Assembly (NCBI GenBank): GCA_964460115.1
Contig: CAYWPR010000012.1
Span: 45,566 to 109,565 of the forward strand
DNA from: JAEUJZ01 sp964460115
GTDB lineage: Bacteria; Myxococcota_A; Polyangia; Palsa-1104; JAEUJZ01
DNA length: 64,000 nucleotides
Direction of reading: 5' to 3'
In this document: positions 8,326 to 16,408 of the stretch, piece by piece
Layout: each line of letters starts with the position of its first letter
Position numbering within the stretch: the stretch's first letter is position 1
Translations under genes and position numbers: made by a program
Notes under the pieces: model-generated
Told to the model about the DNA's origin: nothing
The model's input: only the letters and a program-made list of their open reading frames with translations
The model's database searches: none

Positions 8326-9906
8326 ATGGCACCGCAACTTCGAGAAACGCGCTTTTGGCGCAGCGTCGCGCTATTTTCCACCGGGGCGCTTATCACCCTG
8401 GCGTGTACGCGCGTCAAGGTCACTTGGGATCAGGCCGCCGGCGCTTCTCCCGCGGCGACGGCGACGGCCGCGGGCACAGCCACGGTGACACCGGCCCTGC
8501 CGCCACCCAGCCGCGAGCAGGTCGAAAGCGCGCGCAGCGTCTCGCGCACGTTTGCTCAGGTGGCCGAGCAGATTTCGCCCAGTGTGGTTTCCATTCGAGT
8601 GCAGAAGAAGCAAAAAGTGCGAATGATGCGCCGTGGCTTTCCGTTTGGCCATGAGTTTCAGTTGCCGTTCGGAGGGCCATTTGGCGGTCCGGATGACGAC
8701 GACGAGTCAGGGGAAGAGCAAAGCGGTCCCGTGCAACGGGGCGCTGGCTCGGGCGTGGTCATCGACGAAAAAGGCTACATCCTGACCAACAACCACGTGG
8801 TTGGCGGCGTGGATGAGATCAAAGTGCAATTTGCCGACGGCAAAGAAATGACCGGCAAAATCGTCGGCACCGATCCGCGCAGCGATCTGGCGGTCATCAG
8901 CGTCGATACAAAAAATTACAAGGTCAAAGCGGCGCCGCTCGGCGATTCGGAAAAGCTGCTGGTCGGCGAGTGGGTCATGGCCATTGGCAATCCCTTCGGT
9001 CTGGATCACACGGTCACCGTTGGCGTGATTAGCGCCAAAGGCCGTTCGGGCATTGCCGATCGGCGCGTCAGCTACTATCAGGATTTTTTGCAGACCGATG
9101 CATCCATCAATCCCGGCAACTCGGGCGGTCCGCTCGTCAACCTGAACGGCGAAATCGTTGGCATCAACACGGCCATTTTGGGACCGGGCGGCAACATTGG
9201 CATCGGTTTTGCCGTGCCCTCGGATATGGCCCGGCCCGTGGCCAAAGAACTGATTTCTACCGGCAAAGTGCGTCGGCCCTATCTGGGAATCTCGATGCAA
9301 GAATTTCCGCCGGAGATGGCCAAAGCGATGGGCGGACCCGAAAAAGGGGCCCTGGTGCAGGGTCTTACTTCGGGGGCACCAGCCGATAAGGCAGGGGTCA
9401 GACGCGGCGATATCATCGTCAAGGTGGATACCAAGGTCGTGCAGAGCTCGCGCGATGTGCAGCGTCAGGTACTGACCCATCACGTCGGAGACAATGTCGC
9501 GCTGGAGCTGTGGCGCGATGGCAAGACGCTGACCCTGTCGGCCAAAACCGCCGAATTGCCCGGCGAAGAAGGGCAAGCCGGCAACACTCCGAGCGAAGAA
9601 GGACAAAGCGGCAAGGTCAAGCACGGGCTGAACTTGCAAACGCTGACTCCGCAAATGGCTGATCGCTTTGGGCTGCGTACGGACAAAGGCGTGTTGATTA
9701 CCGGCGTGAAGCCGAGCACTCCGGCCGCCGAAGTGGGTATACAGCGCGGCGACATTATTCTAGAAGTGGACCGCCGGCCGGTGCGTAGCGTCGAGGAAGT
9801 CAACAAAGCCCTAAGCACCGAACATGCGGGCGGACACGTGCTCTTGTTGCAGCGCGGCGAGAACGCCTCGTTCGTGCTGCTGCCGTCGACTCCGGCGCAG
9901 AAGTAA
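8326..9906 (+). CDS. HtrA/DegP-type periplasmic serine protease, lipoprotein
   Basis: A 526-residue Do-family protease. The N-terminus is a lipoprotein signal (ALITLAC, acylated Cys about 27), so it is membrane tethered, unlike E. coli DegP. After an Ala/Thr/Pro linker comes the trypsin-like domain with the triad His157 (TNNHVV), Asp187 (RSDLAV) and Ser266 (GNSGGPL). Two PDZ domains follow (about 320-400 and 430-515), linked by a Gly/Glu-rich spacer. A Gly/Asp-rich loop (about 114-132, with four successive Asp) precedes the catalytic domain. It degrades or refolds damaged envelope proteins. The start is fixed by GGAGGA 8 bases upstream; transcription ends at a strong bidirectional terminator. 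Confidence 0.96.
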   Translation: MAPQLRETRFWRSVALFSTGALITLACTRVKVTWDQAAGASPAATATAAGTATVTPALPPPSREQVESARSVSRTFAQVAEQISPSVVSIRVQKKQKVRMMRRGFPFGHEFQLPFGGPFGGPDDDDESGEEQSGPVQRGAGSGVVIDEKGYILTNNHVVGGVDEIKVQFADGKEMTGKIVGTDPRSDLAVISVDTKNYKVKAAPLGDSEKLLVGEWVMAIGNPFGLDHTVTVGVISAKGRSGIADRRVSYYQDFLQTDASINPGNSGGPLVNLNGEIVGINTAILGPGGNIGIGFAVPSDMARPVAKELISTGKVRRPYLGISMQEFPPEMAKAMGGPEKGALVQGLTSGAPADKAGVRRGDIIVKVDTKVVQSSRDVQRQVLTHHVGDNVALELWRDGKTLTLSAKTAELPGEEGQAGNTPSEEGQSGKVKHGLNLQTLTPQMADRFGLRTDKGVLITGVKPSTPAAEVGIQRGDIILEVDRRPVRSVEEVNKALSTEHAGGHVLLLQRGENASFVLLPSTPAQK

Positions 9907-9934
9907 TTCGCAGCGTTTCGTCAGAAGGCGAAAT

Positions 9935-9975
9935 AAAAAGCCGAAGCCCAGAAGTGACGGGCTTCGGCTTTTTTT
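9935..9975. terminator. Bidirectional Rho-independent terminator
   Basis: A perfect stem AAAAAGCCGAAGCCC / GGGCTTCGGCTTTTT with a 9-base loop lies between the convergent htrA gene and the di-haem protein gene. It has A and T runs on the two sides, so it can end transcription from both directions. It overlaps the stop codon of the minus-strand gene. Confidence 0.93.
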
Positions 9976-11965
9976 ACAGCGAGCGCAAATACGCCAGTAG
10001 GTCGGAAAGCTCGCTTTCGCTTGGCGGCGGCAGGTTGAAATACTGCACTTTGTGCGTCACCACCGCTTCAAGGGTTTCGGCGCTGCCGTCGTGAAAGTAG
10101 GGCGGGGTGTCAAAAAGGCCGTTCAAACTAGGCGTGTCAAACTGGCAGGCCGGACGCGGACTGCCATCGGCGGCGGCGCTAAGCTGATCTGGATGGGCTC
10201 CACCGGCACAAGTTCCGACATCGTGCAAAAGCACTGTGCCGGCTAGATCGAGGCTGGGGTTGCCGCTGCCGCTGTCCGTATGTCGAACGCCGCTGTGGCA
10301 TGTCGAGCAGGTCAGCCGTGTAAAGATCGCTTGTCCGCGCGTCGCCGCGTCGCTGAGAGTACCGCTTTTGGCATCCACCTCAGGACTGCGCGCAAAAGGA
10401 ATTCCGCGATCCACGTAGGCGGTCAGGGCATCAAGCAGAGCTCGATCGGCGGGGCGTTTAAAATCGATGTCGCCGCCCTGCTCGATACGAATGGTCTCGT
10501 CATATTGAAAAAGCGCGTTGCGGGTGGCGTTGCGCATCAAAAATCCGGTGTTGTGCGTTCCGCCGGCGTTTGTCGGAGTATCGCGCGGACCCTGCTTAAA
10601 GAGCCAAGTCACCGCGTCAGAGCGTCCTTCCAAATGACAACTGGCGCAAGCCATCCAAAAATTCTGGGTCAGCGCGAATTCGGCGGAATTTGCCGAATAA
10701 AAAAGCCTTTGTCCCAGCCGCAAGTCCGCTGGCATGGCATCGCCGGCGCTGCCGAGGCGCGAAATCGGCGGGCCATCCAGCCGCACACGAGGACCGCTCG
10801 TATCGCCGAGGCTGCGAATCGCCAGCACCGCGATGTCGGCCGAAGCGCGTTCATCGACGTAGGCGTGCGTGCCATCTGGCGAAACGACGATGCCTTCGGG
10901 CAGATCTCCGGGGAGCGGCCGCAAAAGGCCCACTTCTACGCGACGGCTCGTGTCTATTGCCAGTACATCCTCGCTGGATAGATTGACCAAGAGCGCCAAG
11001 CTGCCGTCGGGGGTAAAGCTGAGTGCACGCGGACCAGAGACAATGTCGGCAAATTGTCCATCAATGCCCGGCAGCCGCGAATCCACGGTCAACTGAGCGC
11101 GCGCGCTGCCGTCGGGACCGCGCAATGAAATGGCTGGAAACACGCTGCTTTCAAAATCCAGCTCTGGCTGGGCTATGTCAGTGGCCAGTAGCAAATGCGG
11201 GACCCAGACCTCACCGTCGCTGTTTGGACGTACCGCGGCGCTGTAAAGTCCGCGGGCCGTGCCGTGGGCCAGCAAGCGATCGCCGCGTCCGGGCGCATCG
11301 GCAAATGAACTTGCGCCCTGCGGCGCCAGGGTAGCTGCATCAAAAATGTCGATGCCGGGCGACAGCAAAAATCGAGTCACATACAATTTTTGGGCAGAGC
11401 CATCTAGCGCCAAGCCCCAGGGACGATCGCTGGTCGGTTGGCGCAACACCGTACCGTCGTCGAGGTTTTCCGCGGGCAGACCTTCCTCGTCAAGCGCCAG
11501 CCGCACAATTTCGCGGCGCTGATAGACGCTTACGTACAGCGACCGCCCATCGGGATGTAGCAAAATAGCCACCGGTTCGGCGCCGACCGTCAGCGACCGC
11601 CGCGTTTCACCGCTATCGGTGTCCACGACCAGCACCTGCCTCGACCACTGACAAGCGACATAAGCCAGCCGGCCGCTGGGACTTAAATCCACGCCGCGCG
11701 GACCTAGCGTCGGCTCATAGCGGCCGTTTGGCTGCAAAAAAGGCCGCGGTCCCAGGGCAATTTCGCGCAGCAACTGTCGCGCATTCGGATCCAGAATCGA
11801 CAGCGAATCGCCGTCGGGGTTGACCACCGCTAAGCGCGTTCCATCCGCAGACAAGGCCAGGCTTTGCGCTTGCCGAGGCACTCCGGCCGGATAATGCGGT
11901 CCCTCCGCAGAACGGCCGCAGCCAAAAAGTGCGGTCCACACAAAGGCATAGGCGAGCCATTTCAT
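9974..11965 (-). CDS. Beta-propeller/di-haem cytochrome c lipoprotein (peroxidase-like)
   Basis: A 663-residue lipoprotein (signal ending LFGCG). Residues about 30-420 are YVTN-type beta-propeller blades (LALSADGTRLAVVNPDGDSL, LHPDGRSLYVSVY, FTPDGSLALLVNL, VSPDGTHAYVDE). Residues about 425-660 form a di-haem cytochrome c peroxidase-like domain with CxxCH motifs at 440-444 (CASCH) and 553-557 (CSTCH), plus FDTPSLNGLFDTPPYFHDGSA, a motif typical of the MauG/CcpA group. Likely role: periplasmic or surface electron transfer or peroxide/organic oxidation. The start at 11965 is set by GGAGGGG upstream; its ATG overlaps the preceding stop as ATGA. It is the last gene of a five-gene unit. Confidence 0.9.
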   Translation of the reverse strand: MKWLAYAFVWTALFGCGRSAEGPHYPAGVPRQAQSLALSADGTRLAVVNPDGDSLSILDPNARQLLREIALGPRPFLQPNGRYEPTLGPRGVDLSPSGRLAYVACQWSRQVLVVDTDSGETRRSLTVGAEPVAILLHPDGRSLYVSVYQRREIVRLALDEEGLPAENLDDGTVLRQPTSDRPWGLALDGSAQKLYVTRFLLSPGIDIFDAATLAPQGASSFADAPGRGDRLLAHGTARGLYSAAVRPNSDGEVWVPHLLLATDIAQPELDFESSVFPAISLRGPDGSARAQLTVDSRLPGIDGQFADIVSGPRALSFTPDGSLALLVNLSSEDVLAIDTSRRVEVGLLRPLPGDLPEGIVVSPDGTHAYVDERASADIAVLAIRSLGDTSGPRVRLDGPPISRLGSAGDAMPADLRLGQRLFYSANSAEFALTQNFWMACASCHLEGRSDAVTWLFKQGPRDTPTNAGGTHNTGFLMRNATRNALFQYDETIRIEQGGDIDFKRPADRALLDALTAYVDRGIPFARSPEVDAKSGTLSDAATRGQAIFTRLTCSTCHSGVRHTDSGSGNPSLDLAGTVLLHDVGTCAGGAHPDQLSAAADGSPRPACQFDTPSLNGLFDTPPYFHDGSAETLEAVVTHKVQYFNLPPPSESELSDLLAYLRSL

Positions 11966-12573
11966 GGTTGAACCCCTCCGCAGCGGCCCCCTATGCATGA
12001 CACGCCAAGCGGGCACTGATTCACGACGTTGCTGGTGCAGCATACCTGTACGCAGCTAGTGCCGGGACCACTGACACACACAGTTCCCGTGCCGCCTGTG
12101 CCGCTATTCACCGGACCTGCGGGCAAGCCATATTCGTCCCCCTCGCCCACCACGCTGGCTGCGGCACTGCCGCTTTGGTCCTGATAGTCGAAGATGCCGG
12201 AATTTTGAAAAGTATGGCGCCAAAACGAGAAGGGCAGAGGCTCGGTGCAGGCGCCATTTGTGCGCGTCGTGCACTCATCGCTTTGTTCCGGCGGGACGAA
12301 ATTATACGGCGCGCGCAAAGACGGCGAGGACAGCTCATAGGGCGCGGCCACGCTGACTAGAATCACGCCGGAGCTTGGCGACAGGTTGCGCCACTCTACC
12401 GTCGCGCCTTTTTCGACGATGATGCAGGGGGGGGAAAATGCCTGGCCGCGCGCTACGCGCGAAAGCACGCTGGGCGTCTCTAGGGATGACGGCTGAGCCG
12501 GCGGCGGGCTGCTTCGCGCCGAATCGCAAGCCACAGCAAAACCGACAAAGCCGATAAGAAGCATGATCCTCAT
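11962..12573 (-). CDS. Cupredoxin-fold-like lipoprotein with Cys-rich tail
   Basis: A 203-residue lipoprotein (signal GFVGFAVACDSA). Residues about 35-150 look like a plastocyanin-type domain: an entry strand IIVEKGATVEWRNLS and a closing strand WRHTFQNSGIFDYQDQSG. The copper ligands normally found here (His after VEW, then Cys and His in the last loop) are absent, so type-1 copper binding is unlikely. The last about 40 residues are Cys-rich (VCVSGPGTSC, QVCCTS, CPLGVSCIGGRCG), probably disulfide bonded. The start at 12573 overlaps the stop of the preceding gene as ATGA, and its own stop overlaps the next start. An 8-base G/C homopolymer (12427-12434) lies inside the gene. Confidence 0.82.
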   Translation of the reverse strand: MRIMLLIGFVGFAVACDSARSSPPPAQPSSLETPSVLSRVARGQAFSPPCIIVEKGATVEWRNLSPSSGVILVSVAAPYELSSPSLRAPYNFVPPEQSDECTTRTNGACTEPLPFSFWRHTFQNSGIFDYQDQSGSAAASVVGEGDEYGLPAGPVNSGTGGTGTVCVSGPGTSCVQVCCTSNVVNQCPLGVSCIGGRCGGVQP

Positions 12574-14081
12574 GGGCGTACCTGATAAGAAAATAGGAGC
12601 AGACAATTTTCGTCCTGTTGGCGGTGCATGGCGTCCTTTTTTAGGGCCCATGCGGCACGGTCGAAGCGCAAAACGCTGGGAATGCCATCCGCGTAACAAT
12701 ACCGGCCAATCGGCGCAATGCGAGCGCGCGAAGCCGACGCGGTCAGCACTTCGGAAGTGAGCAGCACGAAACTAGGCAAACGGTCGAGGCGTTCCAGATT
12801 GGCCAGAACCTCGCCCAGATAGACGGCGGGATGCGCCGCGCCGCTGCCCTGGTATAGATCCAGATAGCGCGCCGTCCCGGCACCATAAAGTCGAGCGTCG
12901 GCAAAATCCTGCGCAACTTTTTTACCAAGCGCGGCGCCAGGTGCCGGCGAGCGGCGAAACAGCCATGCCGTTTGGCTGTTTTGCAGCGCAATCGATGCGG
13001 CCAGAACTAGGAGTCCGACGCGCAGAAGCGAAAAAGGCGCCGACTCTTGCAGCGCCGGCACAAAAGACAGCCCCACCGCCGTTAGCGTGGGCAGCGCGAC
13101 CGCCAGAGGCAAAAAGTGGCGGCCGTGGCCCGCGACCGGCACCGTGACGAGAATTAGAATGCCGTAGGCCGCGCAAAGGCCCAAGAGCGCCCAGCCGGTG
13201 CGCAGTGCAGGGGTCCGGCGCATGCACAAAAGCGGCAGCCCTAAAAGGCCGCCGAGCCGTCCGAAACTGCTCGCGTAAAGCCCGCTGAAAAAGGCGCGAA
13301 GTCGATAAAGCGGCTGAAAATCTTGCAGCGCGCTGCCACCAAAGTCGCTGAAATGGCCGCGTCCGTGGACTAGCGTTAGATGGCAAAGCTGATGCGGACC
13401 GACCACATATGCCAGGGGCAATAGCCAAAGCAGGACTGCGGCGCAAAATGAGCCGCAAAGGACCACTAGACTTCGCCCATTTACAATTCGGCGCCGCCAA
13501 GCGTCGCCGTAGATTGCAACAAAGATCAGCCCAAGTAGCAGCAAATAGGGCGGCCGAAAGCCAAGCGCAAGCCCGCCTAGCGCTCCGGCCAACGCATGCA
13601 TAGACCGCGGCATTTGGTTTTGCTTGGTCGCGCGCAGGGCGGTGACCAGGCTAAAAAGGACGATGCCCAGTCCTGCTCCATCGCTGAGCGTGGCCATTGC
13701 AAGCCCAAAGGTCAGGGGCGCGGTTGGGCACAGCAGCAGAAAAAAGATAAAAGCGGTACGACCAAATCTTTCATGCAAAAATCCGCCGAGCGCGCCTAGG
13801 CCCAGCGCCAACAGCAGTGCGCTTTGCAGCGCCAAGGCCAGCGCCGGTTGCAGGCCCAAATGCGTCAAAAGCCGGCCGAGCGCTACGTACAGCGGATAGC
13901 CGGGAGGCTGCGGCTGAAATCGCAAAAGATCAAAATCGCGCAGCGCCAGCACAAAGCCGATTCCGTCGTAACCGTCGGCAATGACTCCGTGCCGGCAAAA
14001 GTATAGCGAACTCGAATAAAGTGCGGCGATGCCGATGGCCGCCGGCCAAGCAAAGCGAAAATAAACCGGGCGCGAATTCAC
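12570..14081 (-). CDS. GT39/PMT-like polytopic membrane glycosyltransferase-like protein
   Basis: A 503-residue membrane protein with about ten to eleven hydrophobic helices over residues 10-370 and a short soluble C-terminal part. The first extracytoplasmic loop has an acidic motif followed by PPGYPLYVALGRLL, the layout of the PMT_2/GT39 family, which uses polyprenyl-phosphate sugars to modify proteins or lipids in the periplasm. The usual DExx acidic pair is represented by DGYDG. The neighbours are all exported proteins, so one of them may be its glycosylation target. It overlaps both neighbours by 4 bases (ATGA), which implies translational coupling. Substrate unknown. Confidence 0.82.
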   Translation of the reverse strand: MNSRPVYFRFAWPAAIGIAALYSSSLYFCRHGVIADGYDGIGFVLALRDFDLLRFQPQPPGYPLYVALGRLLTHLGLQPALALALQSALLLALGLGALGGFLHERFGRTAFIFFLLLCPTAPLTFGLAMATLSDGAGLGIVLFSLVTALRATKQNQMPRSMHALAGALGGLALGFRPPYLLLLGLIFVAIYGDAWRRRIVNGRSLVVLCGSFCAAVLLWLLPLAYVVGPHQLCHLTLVHGRGHFSDFGGSALQDFQPLYRLRAFFSGLYASSFGRLGGLLGLPLLCMRRTPALRTGWALLGLCAAYGILILVTVPVAGHGRHFLPLAVALPTLTAVGLSFVPALQESAPFSLLRVGLLVLAASIALQNSQTAWLFRRSPAPGAALGKKVAQDFADARLYGAGTARYLDLYQGSGAAHPAVYLGEVLANLERLDRLPSFVLLTSEVLTASASRARIAPIGRYCYADGIPSVLRFDRAAWALKKDAMHRQQDENCLLLFSYQVRP

Positions 14082-16399
14082 TTTCTGACCAGCACCAGCT
14101 CGCTGGCCAAAAGCGCCGACTGCGCGGCATCGTCAATTTCGGGCACGCAGTCGCGATCGCGATCGCTCGACAAGGCGCCCCGTTCGCTGCCAAGCTCTCC
14201 GGTCAGGGCGCGTTCGCTAAGCTGTAGGCCGCCGCGCGGCAGGGCGGATACGACGCGCAGGCACTCGGTGGGATAATCGACGACGCCATCGCCGTTGCGA
14301 TCGTTCCAGCCGTTGAGAATCAGTTTGTTAAGCCGCGCTACTCGCTCTTCAATCTGCATGCGCAGGGCATCGTTGCCGGCGGTGGCCCCTACAAGTACGT
14401 ACATTTGGCGCAGCGCCGCCTGCAAACTGCCAAGACCAAGCGGGGTAAAGACAAAGGTATTGCCATCGCCAAGCGTCGTTTGGTAGATGCGCAGCTTGGC
14501 GTCGTAAAAACGCTGCTCTAAGACGTTATAGGCGGCCTGCGCCCGATCGCGGTAGGTGCTTTGGCTGGTGGCCAGGTAGGCTTCCAAAAGACCCCGCACC
14601 GCGGCGGCTTGCGATGCAAGGCGAGTGGGCGCGGCGTCAATCTGGTTTGTGTCGAGCGCGTAGCCGTTATGGGCCAACCCGTCGGCATCGACCAGCTTGC
14701 TACTTAAAGCCTCGGCCTGAATCGTCAGGATGTTGCGAATGCGCTGGGCCAAGCTGACGCCACCTGGCACGCCGCTCAAATTGGTTCCGTCTAGGGCGGT
14801 TGCATCTTTGCGCGTATCCGGAGTGGCGTTGCCATACAAAGTAAGCTGCGAAGTCAGCGCCCTATACGCGGTGCGCAGCGACACGATGGCTTGCACAAGC
14901 TCGACGGTATTTACTGCAGGCTGACAGCCGCCAGATTTGGCGATGTTACACAGCACGCCGCTTTTCGAATCGCTGTGCAGGCGGTCCAGGTTGACAAGCG
15001 CTACCTTGAGCACGGCCAGGGCGCGATCGTGCAGCGTCGATTCACCATCGGGCGTTCCGTTGTCGCTGAGAAAAGGAAAGCCGTCAAAGACCGGCCGCGT
15101 CGTCGCCGAACCGCCAACATCGGGGTTATTGCGATCGGTCAGCGCAAAAGCTTCGGCGTAGGCGCCAAGCAGGGCGCTTAGGTCGGCAAGGTGGCTTTCG
15201 GCATTGGCAATCGTCGGATCACTCGGCTGAGGATCGGCGCTGCCGCTGCCGGGTTGCTCGCTGATGGAAAGAGAGTGCGGAAAGTAGCGCAGCGGGCTTG
15301 CGTAATCGTAGTTCAAAGCCGCTTGGAGGGTGGAAAAGCCGCCCAGCTTCTGACCATCGCTGGTGGTGGCGCGCTGTAGCAAATACGCCGCTTTGTTGTC
15401 GATGGCCTCGGTCATTAGCTGACCCTGAAAGCCTTCCAAATCGGTAGAGCCTATATACGTTCCGGCGGTGCCCTTGTTGCCGTGCCCATCGTCGGCCTGC
15501 ACGGTATTGCCGGCGACGCCGACCTGAGCAATATCCGCTTCGGCGACATGATCAAAAGCGTTTCCATTTATGTCGTGCACGAGCTGAAAGTAGTTGATGA
15601 CCCACAGACCCTGCTTCCAGGCAGCAAAGCCAAGGGCGTCCAGGTCCAGGGTTTTGTCGGCGGTGCTGCGGTTTATGTGCAAGCTGTTGTAGCCGCATTC
15701 GTAGTCGCCAACCGTCGTCATCATGCCCGCCGAGGACTCATAGCCGCCGGTAAATGTACAGCCGCGAATGACGTTGCCCGAGGCGGCAATGCCGGGATCA
15801 AAGCTGCGCATCTCGGCGAATTCGGGCAAAAGTCCCGGAAACCCGAGCAGGTTCAATGGATTGTCTGCAGGCGCCGGCACCATGACCCATGGGCCTTTCG
15901 CATCGACGCCGGCGTGGCTGCCAATGGCCAATTTTTGTACGCGGTCGCGCAACAGGCCAAGTGCGGCGTCGCCGACTGCGCCTTTGTCGTTGAGAAGCGG
16001 ACCGTACATCAGCGAAAGTCCGGCTCCAGCTTCCATGGCGACGATGTTCATCGCATATTTCGAATACTCGTAGGATTCCACCGCCGTCGAATAGCCAACA
16101 AGGTCCGTCGAGACATTGCCGCTATCTAGGTCTTTGTACTGATCGGTATGACTCGAATTGCGATCAAATCCGGCCAAATTGCGACCCATGGCTTCGGCCA
16201 GGGGCTCGCCGGATTGCTGCATTTCGATGGCGGCGCGCATCAGTTCCGCGACTTGCACCTGCACTTTGACGCTTTGCACGGCAAGCTCGCCGGCGCCGCC
16301 ATTTCCCAGGTCGGGATTGCCATTGTCGCTTTTGCAGCCAGCCAAGGTCCAAAACGAACCCGCGTATAGACCGCACAAGATGTAAGCCGATGTTTTCAT
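14078..16399 (-). CDS. Large lipoprotein of unknown function
   Basis: A 773-residue lipoprotein (signal SFWTLAGCKS). I do not recognise the fold. The sequence is mainly helical, with many Ala/Leu/Tyr segments (residues about 330-700) of the kind seen in alpha/alpha-barrel proteins. Near the C-terminus there are two Asp-rich turns, NDRNGDGVVDYP and SSDRDRDCVPEIDD, that look like EF-hand or thrombospondin-3-type calcium loops. Only a few Cys occur, in CTFTGG, CGYN and CNIAKSGGCQ. It starts 9 bases after the porin gene and ends with an ATGA overlap with the glycosyltransferase-like gene. Probably an outer-membrane or surface component working with the porin. Confidence 0.82.
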   Translation of the reverse strand: MKTSAYILCGLYAGSFWTLAGCKSDNGNPDLGNGGAGELAVQSVKVQVQVAELMRAAIEMQQSGEPLAEAMGRNLAGFDRNSSHTDQYKDLDSGNVSTDLVGYSTAVESYEYSKYAMNIVAMEAGAGLSLMYGPLLNDKGAVGDAALGLLRDRVQKLAIGSHAGVDAKGPWVMVPAPADNPLNLLGFPGLLPEFAEMRSFDPGIAASGNVIRGCTFTGGYESSAGMMTTVGDYECGYNSLHINRSTADKTLDLDALGFAAWKQGLWVINYFQLVHDINGNAFDHVAEADIAQVGVAGNTVQADDGHGNKGTAGTYIGSTDLEGFQGQLMTEAIDNKAAYLLQRATTSDGQKLGGFSTLQAALNYDYASPLRYFPHSLSISEQPGSGSADPQPSDPTIANAESHLADLSALLGAYAEAFALTDRNNPDVGGSATTRPVFDGFPFLSDNGTPDGESTLHDRALAVLKVALVNLDRLHSDSKSGVLCNIAKSGGCQPAVNTVELVQAIVSLRTAYRALTSQLTLYGNATPDTRKDATALDGTNLSGVPGGVSLAQRIRNILTIQAEALSSKLVDADGLAHNGYALDTNQIDAAPTRLASQAAAVRGLLEAYLATSQSTYRDRAQAAYNVLEQRFYDAKLRIYQTTLGDGNTFVFTPLGLGSLQAALRQMYVLVGATAGNDALRMQIEERVARLNKLILNGWNDRNGDGVVDYPTECLRVVSALPRGGLQLSERALTGELGSERGALSSDRDRDCVPEIDDAAQSALLASELVLVRK

Positions 16400-16408
16400 C
16401 GTTTTTTC

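Noticed and set aside
8707..9654. Long open frame (315 codons) on the minus strand opposite htrA
   Set aside because: It lies fully inside a clear protease gene on the other strand, has no family resemblance, and such antisense frames are expected at this GC content.
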